This document shows, one piece after another, positions 1 to 7,890 of a stretch of DNA of 64,000 bases. The stretch is taken from positions 91,251-155,250 of the forward strand of contig NZ_JAGINO010000018.1 of assembly GCF_017876115.1 (NCBI RefSeq), in the 5' to 3' direction. Under the pieces are notes generated by a model. That model did not search any database, was not told the origin of the DNA, and saw nothing but the letters and a program-made list of their open reading frames with translations. The DNA is from Azospirillum picis (GTDB lineage: Bacteria > Pseudomonadota > Alphaproteobacteria > Azospirillales > Azospirillaceae). Positions within the stretch are counted from its first letter, which is position 1, and every line of letters begins with the position of its first letter. Both the position numbers and the translations under genes were made by a program.

Positions 1-2
1 TC

Positions 3-677
3 GGCACGCTGGGAATCGGCATCTACAACACCTTCCAGTACATCGCGCTCAACACCACGACCGCCTTGAACTGCGTGATGCTGCAGTCGTCGATGCCGGT
101 GATGATCGTCCTGATGAGCGTCATCCTGTTCCGCGACAGGGTCGGCGTGCTGCAGGGGGTGGGCATCGTCGTATCGCTGGCCGGCGCGGTGACGCTGATC
201 TCGCATGGCGATCCGGAATCGCTGCTGGGGCTCGAACTGAACGCCGGCGACGTGTGGATGCTGGCCGCGGTGGCGATCTACGCCGCCTACACCACGCTGC
301 TGCGTCGCCGTCCGGCGATCCATGGACTGAGCTTCGTGGTGGTCACCTTCGCCATCGGCGCGGTGGAACTGCTGCCCTTCTATGTTTGGGAAACGCTGAG
401 CGGCCAGCCGGTCCACGCCACCGGGATCACCGTCCTGGCGGTCGGCTACACCGTGCTGTTCCCGTCCATCGCCGCCTATCTCTGCTTCAACCGGGCCGTT
501 GAGCTGCTCGGCCCCAACACCGCCGGCCTCGCCATCCATCTGGTGCCGGTGTTCGGCAGCTTGCTGGCCATCCTGTTCCTGGGCGAGCAGCCGCACCTGT
601 ATCATGGGGCCGGCATCGCCCTGATCGCCGCCGGCATCGTGCTCGCGACCCGGCGTCGGATGCCGCCGGCGGAATGA
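3..677 (+). CDS. EamA/DMT-family transporter, C-terminal part
   Basis: The reading frame is open from the window edge, so the true start lies upstream; about 224 residues are visible. They contain alternating hydrophobic helices of the drug/metabolite transporter superfamily. The visible part begins near the end of the first EamA repeat (LNTTTALNCVMLQSSMPV, typical of the end of repeat 1) and contains the whole second repeat, including the helix with EQP near its end. These inner-membrane proteins export small metabolites, but the substrate cannot be told from sequence. The gene ends 407 bp before the next one. Confidence 0.85.
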   Translation, partial: GTLGIGIYNTFQYIALNTTTALNCVMLQSSMPVMIVLMSVILFRDRVGVLQGVGIVVSLAGAVTLISHGDPESLLGLELNAGDVWMLAAVAIYAAYTTLLRRRPAIHGLSFVVVTFAIGAVELLPFYVWETLSGQPVHATGITVLAVGYTVLFPSIAAYLCFNRAVELLGPNTAGLAIHLVPVFGSLLAILFLGEQPHLYHGAGIALIAAGIVLATRRRMPPAE

Positions 678-1084
678 TGAAGCCATCCGGAAACAAGATT
701 TCGGCGGCCAAGTGTTTTCATGCTGCCCGATCGCATGGGATTGTCCTGAGCCGAACCCATCGCGGAATGAACGGCCAAGACCGCCTTGTGTCTTCGGCTC
801 GATTGGACCGACCGGCGCCAACTATGCGTATTTACTTCTCCGGCTCGCCGTTTGGTCCGGAGAGGTGTCCGGATGTACCCTGTGGATTAGAAAATCCGCG
901 CAGCCGTTCGCGTGGATACTATCCCCGATATCCTTTTAGACATGGCCACTATCCTTCGCGCAAGCGGCGGTCAATAGGGGTAAGCCGCTAAAATGAGGGT
1001 CATGAGGCGGATCGATCTCGAAGCGGATCGGGCGCCGCCGGAAGCCGGCGCTGTTCGCCGGTCCGTTGTGGTGGAGGTTCTCTG
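678..1084. other. Intergenic region, no gene recognised
   Basis: 407 bp between the EamA gene and the LuxR-type regulator. Part of it (about 840-970) is poorer in GC than its surroundings. The open frames here lack coding character and a ribosome binding site. I see no tRNA-like fold and no strong terminator. The 3' end carries a good ribosome binding site (GGAGG) for the gene at 1085. Confidence 0.5.
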
Positions 1085-1783
1085 ATGGCCCAACAAATGT
1101 CCGTGTCGCTGCAATCCGCCTGCCTCGTCCATGTCGTCGATGGTGACCTCCTGTCGCGCAGCACCCTGGCCCGCGCGCTCGGCGCGGTCGGGATCGCCTG
1201 CCGCGTCCACAGCTCCGGTGCCGACGCGCTCAGCGTCCTCGGCACGGCGTCCTCCTGCATCGTCCTGCGCAGCGACCTGCCGGACATGACCGCCTGCGAC
1301 TTCATGGCCGAGGCCTCGCTTCAGGGGCATGACCTGCCGGTGCTGGTCGTCACCGAGGAAGGCGACGTCGACGCCGCGGTGGCGGCGATGAAGGCCGGCG
1401 CGGCCGACTGCATCGCCCGCACCTTCGGAATTCCGGCTTTCCTGGAGCGGCTGCGCGCCTGCATGGCGACCGGCAACCCCCATGCCGAACAGCGCGACCG
1501 CGGTCGCGACGCGATCCGCCGGCTCGGCCTGCTGAGCCGCCGCGAAACCGAGGTGCTGGAGCTGATCGTCGACGGCAAGCAGAGCAAGACCATCGCCTGG
1601 GAGCTCGGGATCAGCATCAAGACGGTCGAGGTCCACCGCGCCCGCATCATGGAGAAGACCGGCAGCCGGTCGATCGTCGGTCTCGGCCGCCTGTGGGAAT
1701 CGGCCGAGATGCTGCGGGCTCGCGAACTGCCCCGGCCGCTGCCGCTGCCCCATGCCGCCATGATGGGGATTGCTGCCCCCTGA
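1085..1783 (+). CDS. FixJ/NarL-type response regulator with degenerate receiver
   Basis: 232 residues with a receiver-like domain (about 13-125) followed by a LuxR/GerE helix-turn-helix (about 152-207, LSRRETEVLELIVDGK then the recognition helix TIAWELGISIKTVEVHR). The HTH is intact and closely FixJ-like, so DNA binding is likely. The receiver is abnormal: the phospho-acceptor position in the strand ending CIVL is Arg62 instead of Asp, the acidic pair is D-G-D, and the conserved Lys near the end appears as Arg (IART). It therefore probably works without phosphorylation. A GGAGG motif sits just before the ATG. No histidine kinase is nearby; the next gene on the same strand encodes an RsbT/RsbX-like protein. 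Confidence 0.85.
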   Translation: MAQQMSVSLQSACLVHVVDGDLLSRSTLARALGAVGIACRVHSSGADALSVLGTASSCIVLRSDLPDMTACDFMAEASLQGHDLPVLVVTEEGDVDAAVAAMKAGAADCIARTFGIPAFLERLRACMATGNPHAEQRDRGRDAIRRLGLLSRRETEVLELIVDGKQSKTIAWELGISIKTVEVHRARIMEKTGSRSIVGLGRLWESAEMLRARELPRPLPLPHAAMMGIAAP

Positions 1784-1935
1784 TCCGCGCCCGGCGGCGG
1801 CTCGCGACCGCCGGTTCGGGGTTCCCGGCGGGCTCGCCGACTTCCGGCGGTTCCTGCCTCTTTCTTGAGACTTCCGCTGGTCAGGGGTGCAGATCTCCTG
1901 GAAGATGCAACCAGAGCACCAACAGGAGTGGTCAG

Positions 1936-3048
1936 ATGTTCCCCGACCATGGTCACCGCCGCATCGCCGTGGCGTCCGCCGGCGATATCGCCGCGGCGCG
2001 GCGGATCGCGGCGGAGCGCGCAGACGGTCTGCTCGGGGCGGACGAGGCCGCAAGGTTGGACGGTCTGGTCGCGGCGCTGGGCGCGCGATTGTGCGGCAGG
2101 CCCGGCGGTACGCTGCTGATCGGGCGCATGTCTCATGGCACCGGCATCGACTGCTTGGCTTACGACCGCGATCCCGCAACGCCGGACAGGCCCGTTCCGG
2201 ACCTCGATGAGGTGGCGGCATGGGCGGACCGCGTGCATACCCACGTCACCCCGGGCATCGGCATGGCGCTGCTCGCCCGCGTGATGCGGTCCGGTTCGAC
2301 GGAGCAGCCGCCGGCCGGCGCGGTGGCACAGGCCGGCGGGGTGATGGTCGCACGGGACGAACGGGGCGGTGAGGAGACCTTCATCGATCACTGGTTCGTG
2401 CGCTGCGATCCGCAAACCGGTCCGGAGCCGCCTTGCGGACTTGCCGTGGTGATCGACGGCGATACCGCGACCACGCAGGAGGCCGGCCAGCATGGCAGGA
2501 CAGCCGGCGGGGAGCGGAAGGCCGCCTGCCGGGTGACGCCGGCGGTGGTCCGGCAGATCGAACGGGTGGCCGCAGCCACGGTTCCAGGCTTGCCCGCCCC
2601 CATGGTCGTCAATGCCATCCGCCGTGACCTCGCCGGCCGGGCCGGGTTCGGGCTGGCACCGGACCGGGAGCTCGTCGGGCGCGGCCGCAGCGCGGTGGCG
2701 GTGCTGCGCTTCGATGCCGGGTCGGTGGATTACACGGCGCTCGGCACCGTTGCCGGGGCCGTGGTGCGCCGACAGGAGATCATCTCTCTCAGCGCCCGCT
2801 GGAACATGGTGGGCTTCAATCCGCTGGCGCCCGCCTCGGTCCACCTGCTGTGGGGGCCGGGCGACCATGTCGTCCTCCATACGGGATGCTGCGCCCGCCT
2901 GCCGGCGCTGTTCCTCCGGCGCGACCTGCATGGGGTCGAGCCGACGCTGGCGGCGCTGGTCCTGCTGCGCGACGGCGTGGTCTGCGACGACGACCATGCC
3001 GTTCTGGTGCTGCGCAACCTGTCGCCGGCACCGGCGGCGGACGCCTGA
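1936..3048 (+). CDS. RsbT/RsbX-like regulator (SpoIIE-family phosphatase relative), apparently degenerate
   Basis: 370 residues. Residues 8-125 resemble the RsbT/anti-sigma HATPase fold and residues 150-362 the RsbX/SpoIIE PP2C fold (VDYTALGTVAG near 264, PPGxHxVLHSDG-like segment near 307-318, final DDDHAVLVLR at 351-360). Key residues look lost: the N-box has no Glu/Asn pair (VAALGARL), the usual GPG motif reads DRDPATPD, the first metal motif reads VIDGDTAT (172-179) instead of ADGLGHG, and HSDG reads HTGC. Either it is a non-catalytic regulator or the family match is wrong. The ATG at 1936 is chosen because AGGAG lies 7 bases upstream; the longer frame has no such site. It follows the pseudo-receiver regulator on the same strand by 152 bp. 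Confidence 0.55.
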   Translation: MFPDHGHRRIAVASAGDIAAARRIAAERADGLLGADEAARLDGLVAALGARLCGRPGGTLLIGRMSHGTGIDCLAYDRDPATPDRPVPDLDEVAAWADRVHTHVTPGIGMALLARVMRSGSTEQPPAGAVAQAGGVMVARDERGGEETFIDHWFVRCDPQTGPEPPCGLAVVIDGDTATTQEAGQHGRTAGGERKAACRVTPAVVRQIERVAAATVPGLPAPMVVNAIRRDLAGRAGFGLAPDRELVGRGRSAVAVLRFDAGSVDYTALGTVAGAVVRRQEIISLSARWNMVGFNPLAPASVHLLWGPGDHVVLHTGCCARLPALFLRRDLHGVEPTLAALVLLRDGVVCDDDHAVLVLRNLSPAPAADA

Positions 3049-3085
3049 CCGCACCCCTCCGGCTGCGGCCCGTCCTTCCGAGCCG

Positions 3086-3379
3086 TCAGCGCCAGCCGCC
3101 CGGCCGTCCCCAGCCACCCGGCCGTCCCCAGCCGTGCGGGCCGCCATAATGACGGGGATACCCGCCCCAGCCGCCGGGACCGCCCCAACCGGGCCGGTGC
3201 CAATAGCCGGGCTGGACCACCACCGGCGGTGGGACGGCGTAGACCGGTGGCGGCGAAGGAACCACCACGGTTTCCCCATAGGCGGGATAATAGGGATCAT
3301 AGGCGACGCAGCCCGAGGCCAGGGCGCCGACCGCTGCCAGCAGCAGCGCGGAAAGACACGTGGAACCCGACTTGCTCAT
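3086..3379 (-). CDS. Small Gly/Pro/Tyr-rich lipoprotein
   Basis: 97 residues. A signal peptide ends in the lipobox ASGC (Cys24), so the mature protein should be lipid-anchored. The rest is low complexity: YDPYYPAYG, a Val/Pro stretch, then Trp-Gly-Gly-Pro-Gly repeats up to the C-terminus. Similar short lipoproteins with YxPYYP and GWGRPGG repeats are common in Proteobacteria and have no known function. The start is the ATG directly before the signal peptide. It converges on the RsbX-like gene, 37 bp apart. Confidence 0.7.
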   Translation of the reverse strand: MSKSGSTCLSALLLAAVGALASGCVAYDPYYPAYGETVVVPSPPPVYAVPPPVVVQPGYWHRPGWGGPGGWGGYPRHYGGPHGWGRPGGWGRPGGWR

Positions 3380-3595
3380 GGCCTGATGATCCCTGGAGGA
3401 TGGCAGCGGACTGCCGAAGCGGTCATCTGGATGAACAACCCAGCCCACCCGGCTATTCCATAGCCCTTTGGCGCCCATGGCCAGGGCCATCCCCGGGATT
3501 CCGGATGGATGAAACAACCACGATGAATTCCAAAATCCGGCCAGGCATCGTCCTCCTGCGGCACCACCTCACCACCGCTTGAAGGCGCTCCGGCC

Positions 3596-3754
3596 ATGAA
3601 AGCCATCGGATACCGCAAGAGCCTGTCCGTCACCGGCCCCGAGTCGCTGCTCGACGTCGAACCCGGCCGCATCGACGCCGCGACCCTGCGCAAGGCCCGC
3701 GGAGTGATCGAAGCGGGCACGGCGCGCGGCCGGATCGCGCTGGAAGGCTTCTGA
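3596..3754 (+). pseudogene. Internally deleted zinc-type alcohol dehydrogenase remnant
   Basis: A 52-codon open frame that joins two ends of one family. Residues 1-22 (MKAIGYRKSL, then SLLDVE) match the N-terminus of zinc-binding alcohol dehydrogenase/quinone oxidoreductase proteins of about 340 residues. Residues 23-52 (ATLRKARGVIEAG through GRIALEGF) match their extreme C-terminus. The whole catalytic and NAD(P)-binding centre, about 285 residues, is absent, and the junction is in frame. It lies tail-to-tail with a LysR regulator, a frequent neighbour of intact genes of this type. A tiny functional peptide is possible but less likely. Confidence 0.65.
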
Positions 3755-3760
3755 TCCGCC

Positions 3761-4666
3761 TCAGGCGGCGTCCCGGCTCGCCAGCGCCAATTGCGGACGG
3801 GCCGGGCGCAGCGCCGCCAGGCTGTCCAGGATGAAGCCGACCAGCGGTTCGGCGAGACGCCGGTTGCGCGGGGTCTCGCCGAAGATCGCCATCTCGACTT
3901 CGCCCAGCTCGGGCAGCCCGTCCTCCGGCCCCAGCCGCCGCACGCCGTCGGGGATTGACGATTCGCTGAGCACCGCCACCCCCAGCCCGGCGCGCACCGC
4001 CGCCTGCACCCCCATGACGCTGCCGCTGGTGTAGACCACCCGCCAAGCCCGTCCGGCAGCGCCCAGCGCCGCCAGCCCGCGGTTGCGGAAGACGCACGGG
4101 GCCGGCAGGGCGCAGAAGGGCAACGGGCCGTCCTGCGGAATTTCCAGCCCGGGGGCGGCGACCCAGCGCATCGGCTCGGTCCAGATGCCACGGCCGCGAC
4201 TGTCGCCGACGTCGCGGCGCGAGATGACGAGGTCGAGGTCCCCGGTGTCCAGCGCCGTCACCAGGTCGCTGCACATGCCGACACGGACGTCGATGTGCAG
4301 GCGCGGATGCAGCTTGGCGAAGCGGCCGAGCACATGGGGAAGATGGTCGGAGAGGAAATATTCGGCGACGCCGAGCCGCAGTTCGCCCTCCGCGGCCGGC
4401 TCCGCGAAGCGGCGCACCGTCTCGTCGTTCAGGTCGAGCAGGCGCCGGGCATAGCCCAGCAGCAGTTCGCCGTCATGGGTCAGCGCCAGCGAGCGGCTGG
4501 TCCGCTCGAACACGCGGCGTCCCAGCACCTCCTCCAGCTTCTTGATCTTGACGCTGACCGCCGACTGGGTACGGCCCAGCCGGTCGGCCGCCGCGGTGAA
4601 GCCGCCGGCTTCCGCCACGGTGACGAAGGCCCGCAGCGCGTCGATCTCCAGGTCGGGTAGGGACAT
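3761..4666 (-). CDS. LysR-family transcriptional regulator
   Basis: 301 residues with an N-terminal winged HTH (DALRAFVTVAEAGGFTAAAD, then RTQSAVSVKIKKLEEVLG) and a LysR substrate-binding domain from about residue 90 to 285. The start is the ATG giving MSLPDLEIDALR, which fits the usual family length; ATGs at 4702 and 4720 in frame would add 12 or 18 residues and cannot be excluded. The inducer is unknown. The natural target may have been the zinc dehydrogenase whose remnant lies 6 bp downstream. Confidence 0.9.
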   Translation of the reverse strand: MSLPDLEIDALRAFVTVAEAGGFTAAADRLGRTQSAVSVKIKKLEEVLGRRVFERTSRSLALTHDGELLLGYARRLLDLNDETVRRFAEPAAEGELRLGVAEYFLSDHLPHVLGRFAKLHPRLHIDVRVGMCSDLVTALDTGDLDLVISRRDVGDSRGRGIWTEPMRWVAAPGLEIPQDGPLPFCALPAPCVFRNRGLAALGAAGRAWRVVYTSGSVMGVQAAVRAGLGVAVLSESSIPDGVRRLGPEDGLPELGEVEMAIFGETPRNRRLAEPLVGFILDSLAALRPARPQLALASRDAA

Positions 4667-4847
4667 GGCAACCCATTCAAGACGATGATCGGTGTGCTTC
4701 ATCCTATCTTGCTCCGTCATGGATGGCGAGCGTGGGCGCGGTATGAGCGTCGGCCGGGCAATTGAATGGGAGCGGTGGCGTTCTCATTGTCAGCCTTCCG
4801 GGACCTGTAGCCCGGACACTGGATGATTTTCTGGAGAGAGACGCCCG

Positions 4848-5369
4848 ATGATCCGTTTCCACGCGCCGGCCCGCAGTCTGGCCATCGCGATTTCCGCCGC
4901 GGCTCTCCTTGCCGGCTGCCAGATGCCGGGCTTCGAAGCGCCGCCGAGCCAGACCGCTTCGCTCCCGCCGCCGGCCGTGCCCAAGCCGCCGCCCGCAGCC
5001 CGCGGCATCTGGATCGTCGGCAGCCCGGCCCTGCGCGGCCCGATCGAGCAGGCCGCCGCCAAGTTCGACGGCGGTCCCGACGCCAGGCCGCATCTGGAGG
5101 CCGGCGGCACCGCACCGGGCTTCCGCGCCTTCTGCGCCGGGGTGGGGCTGGAGCATCCCGACATGGTCGCCGCCGACCGCGCGATCACCGCCACCGAGTA
5201 CAAGCGCTGCCGGGACAAGGGGATCACGCTGACCGAATATGCCCTCGGTCCCAAGCGCTTCGTCTACGTCAAGGACTCCCACATGATGGCGGTCCCCGGC
5301 GTGCGCGACTTCGTGGCGAGTTGGGGACAGTCCGGCAAGCCGGTCAGCGCGCCGACGGCCGGGAGCTGA
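4848..5369 (+). CDS. Lipoprotein with a short PstS-like domain
   Basis: 173 residues. A signal peptide ends in LAGC (Cys24), followed by a Pro/Ala-rich linker. From residue 52 the sequence has the look of the first lobe of a phosphate-binding-protein-like fold (IWIVGSPALRGPIEQAAAKF, a GGTAPGF segment, then MVAADRAIT and CRDKGITLTEY). It is much shorter than PstS (about 340), so it is a truncated or minimal relative rather than a working phosphate importer. The ribosome binding site GGAGAG precedes the ATG. It is divergent from the LysR gene. Confidence 0.6.
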   Translation: MIRFHAPARSLAIAISAAALLAGCQMPGFEAPPSQTASLPPPAVPKPPPAARGIWIVGSPALRGPIEQAAAKFDGGPDARPHLEAGGTAPGFRAFCAGVGLEHPDMVAADRAITATEYKRCRDKGITLTEYALGPKRFVYVKDSHMMAVPGVRDFVASWGQSGKPVSAPTAGS

Positions 5370-5554
5370 ACGGCGGAAAGGGGTGCAGGGAGGCGCATGC
5401 CGCGCCGGGGAGCCGCCGGACAGGCGGCCCTTCGCACGACGTGCGGAACAGCGCGCGCTGTGCCAGGGTAATTTCCTGGACTTGTTTCCATGATGGTGGA
5501 TTCATGGGCGGCCGGCGATGCTGACCGGCGGCGCCAGAGCAGGAGCAATCCTCC

Positions 5555-6055
5555 ATGACCCTCCACATCCGGGCGGCAACCGACGTCGATCTTCCAGACA
5601 TCGTCGCCATCCTCAACGAGGCCATCCTCAACACCACGGCGGTTTGGAGCCTTGAGCCGACGACGCTCGACGCACGCCGGGCCTGGATGATGGAGAGGCA
5701 GGCGAAAGGCATGCCGGTTCTGGTCGCCGACCTTGGCGGCTGCGTCCGCGGCTTTGCCTCCTACGGCGAGTTTCGGCCGTGGGAAGGGTATAAGCACAGT
5801 GTCGAGCATTCGATCTATGTCGATGCCGGCATGCGTGGGCGGGGAATCGGCCGCGCGTTGCTGGCCGCCCTCCTGGAGGACGCCGGGCGCAACGGCAAGC
5901 ACGTGATGGTGGCCGGGATCGATGCCGAAAACACCGCGTCGATCCGCCTGCACGCCGCCTTCGGATTCGAGGAGGCCGGCCGCCTGCGTCAGGTCGGCCG
6001 CAAGTTCGGCCGCTGGCTCGACCTGCTTTTCCTGCAGAAGATGCTGGCGGCTTGA
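5555..6055 (+). CDS. GNAT N-acetyltransferase, phosphinothricin/methionine sulfoximine type
   Basis: 166 residues, the full length of the Pat/MddA family. The acetyl-CoA loop is clear (GMRGRGIGRALL, about residues 91-102), the N-terminal part has ILNEAILNTTAVW, and the C-terminus has ASIRLHAAFGFEEAGRLRQV. Members acetylate small amino-acid analogues such as phosphinothricin, methionine sulfoximine or methionine sulfone with acetyl-CoA in the cytoplasm. It ends 4 bp before the convergent HerA-like gene, with no terminator space between them. Confidence 0.9.
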   Translation: MTLHIRAATDVDLPDIVAILNEAILNTTAVWSLEPTTLDARRAWMMERQAKGMPVLVADLGGCVRGFASYGEFRPWEGYKHSVEHSIYVDAGMRGRGIGRALLAALLEDAGRNGKHVMVAGIDAENTASIRLHAAFGFEEAGRLRQVGRKFGRWLDLLFLQKMLAA

Positions 6056-6059
6056 CCGG

Positions 6060-7613
6060 TTACCCCGCCGCGAACAGCCCGCCGTCCTCCGGTGCGTCAC
6101 CCGCGTCGTCCGCGTTCGGGTCGCCCAGCGCGGTTTCCCACCCCAGCGCCGGCAAGCCGATCGCGCGGGTGTTGCCGAGGCCGCTGCGGCTGGTGATGAA
6201 GCCGCGCTGTTCCATGTAGGTCAGCAGCCGGCGGCCGCGTCCCCGCGAGCGGCTGCCGCAGGCCCGCGCCACGTCGGCGTCCGATGGGCAGGGGGCGTGG
6301 TCGAGCGCCGCGCGGGCCAGCAGCAGGAAGACCGGCTGGATGTCCTCGGCCAGCGTCGCGGCGACCTCGGTGGCGCGCTGCCAGGCGGGGTCGTCGCCGC
6401 TTCCCGCGCCGGCGCGGGCAGTGGCCAGGCGGCGGCGGAAGGCGGGCAGGGCCAGCTTGTCGCCGTCCACCCCGCGGCCGCGGCAGCGCACCAGGAAATC
6501 CTGGTACAGCACCGCCAGCGAACGGTAGGGCGCCTCCGGGTCCGCCAGCACCTCGTCCAGGACCTGGGCGTACTGCGCCTCGCGCTCGGCCGCCTGCTCC
6601 GGCGTCTCCTCCGGTTCGGCCGGCGGCAGCGCCGGCGCGTCCGCCGGCTCCTGGTCCGATGGCGGCGCGACGGCAGGCCGGCCACGGGCGAGCTGCGCCA
6701 TCAGGTCGGCGCTGGCCGAGGTGGAGGGGCGGCGCACCGGATAGCGCGGCGGCTCCGGCCCGGTGGTGGTGAAGATCAGGTCGCGGGCGTCCTCCACCGG
6801 GGTGGCGGGCGGCGGCATCAGCGTCGGGCTGCCGGTGCGGCCCTGGGTTTCGACGGCGCCGATGCGCAAGGGCAGGGGCCGGCGTGAAAGGGCGGGGCCG
6901 AGCGCGATGAAATGCCCGCGCTCCAGGTCGCGGAACATCTCCGCCTGGCGGCGCTCCATGCCCAGCAGGTCGGCGGCGCGCGCCATGTCGATGTCGAGGA
7001 AGGTGCGGCCCATCAGGAAGTTGGAGGCTTCGGCGGCAACGTTCTTCGCCAGCTTGGCCAGGCGCTGGGTGGCGATCACCCCGGCCAGCCCGCGCTTGCG
7101 CCCGCGGCACATCAGGTTGGTCATCGCCCCCAGCGAGACCTTGCGCGCCTCGTCCGACACCTCGCCGGCGGCCGACGGCGCGAAGAGCTGCGCCTCGTCG
7201 ACCACCACCAGCATCGGGTACCAGAAGTCGCGGTCGGCGTCGAACAGCCCGCCGAGGAAGGCGGCGGCGTGGCGCATCTGCATCTCGGCGTCCAGCCCCT
7301 CCAGGTTCAGGACGACCGAGACGCGGTGCTGGCGCACGCGGGCGGCGACCGACTGGAGGGCCGCCTCGCTGTGCTCGTCGGCCTCGACCACCACATGGCC
7401 GTAGCGTTCGGCCAGGGTTACGAAATCGCCCTCCGGGTCGATCACCGCCTGCTGCACCCATTGGGCGCTCTGCTCGATCAGCCGGCGCAACAGGTGCGAC
7501 TTGCCGGAACCGGAATTGCCCTGCACCAGGAGGCGGGTCGCCAGCAGCTCCTCCAGGTCCAGCGTCGCGGAGCCGCCCGCGTTCGTCGCCCCCATGTCGA
7601 TGCCGACCTTCAT
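6060..7613 (-). CDS. HerA-like DUF87 ATPase
   Basis: 517 residues. Walker A is GNSGSGKS (32-39), Walker B is MLVVVDE (134-140), and a conserved arginine-rich stretch CRGRKRGLAGVIATQR follows; this is the HerA/FtsK-like pumping ATPase core (about 15-290). The C-terminal half has a Pro/Glu-rich linker and a helical region of unknown role, with a winged-helix look near the end (LLTYMEQRGFITSR). The start at 7613 is favoured by GGAGG upstream and by the N-terminus reading MKVGIDMG. No NurA-type nuclease or Sir2 partner is adjacent, so the role (DNA translocation or a solo ATPase) is open. Confidence 0.8.
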   Translation of the reverse strand: MKVGIDMGATNAGGSATLDLEELLATRLLVQGNSGSGKSHLLRRLIEQSAQWVQQAVIDPEGDFVTLAERYGHVVVEADEHSEAALQSVAARVRQHRVSVVLNLEGLDAEMQMRHAAAFLGGLFDADRDFWYPMLVVVDEAQLFAPSAAGEVSDEARKVSLGAMTNLMCRGRKRGLAGVIATQRLAKLAKNVAAEASNFLMGRTFLDIDMARAADLLGMERRQAEMFRDLERGHFIALGPALSRRPLPLRIGAVETQGRTGSPTLMPPPATPVEDARDLIFTTTGPEPPRYPVRRPSTSASADLMAQLARGRPAVAPPSDQEPADAPALPPAEPEETPEQAAEREAQYAQVLDEVLADPEAPYRSLAVLYQDFLVRCRGRGVDGDKLALPAFRRRLATARAGAGSGDDPAWQRATEVAATLAEDIQPVFLLLARAALDHAPCPSDADVARACGSRSRGRGRRLLTYMEQRGFITSRSGLGNTRAIGLPALGWETALGDPNADDAGDAPEDGGLFAAG

Positions 7614-7831
7614 CCCGCTCGCCTCCCGCTCCGCCCCGAAAATCGGGGCCTTCCTATAGCGCAGGCGGGCAGGGCGATACGAGGATTCGATTCGCGACAC
7701 GGCCAAGCGACAGGGTCACGCGGCGACGGCACCGCCCGCGCTCGAACCGCCGGGGAGGTCGGCGGGCTTTCCGCGAAGCTGTGGCGGGGCGGTCATGAAA
7801 CCGCAAACAAGCTCTGTTACAAGCAAGGACT

Positions 7832-7870
7832 GATCCCTTGCGGGATCTGTGACTGATCCCCTGCGGGACC
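7832..7870. repeat. Two tandem short hairpins before the EAL-CBS-GGDEF gene
   Basis: Two copies of a 23-bp unit in direct repeat. Each forms a small hairpin: gatccc-ttgc-gggatc at 7832-7847 (perfect) and gatccc-ctgc-gggacc at 7855-7870 (one mismatch). They end 20 bp before the start codon at 7891. They could be paired operators or leader RNA hairpins. Confidence 0.6.
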
Positions 7871-7890
7871 GGTGCGTGGCGGGCTGACCG

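Noticed and set aside
678..1084. Coding frame at 674-991 on the plus strand
   Set aside because: No ribosome binding site, no domain-like pattern, and high Arg/Ser/Pro content typical of non-coding GC-rich DNA.
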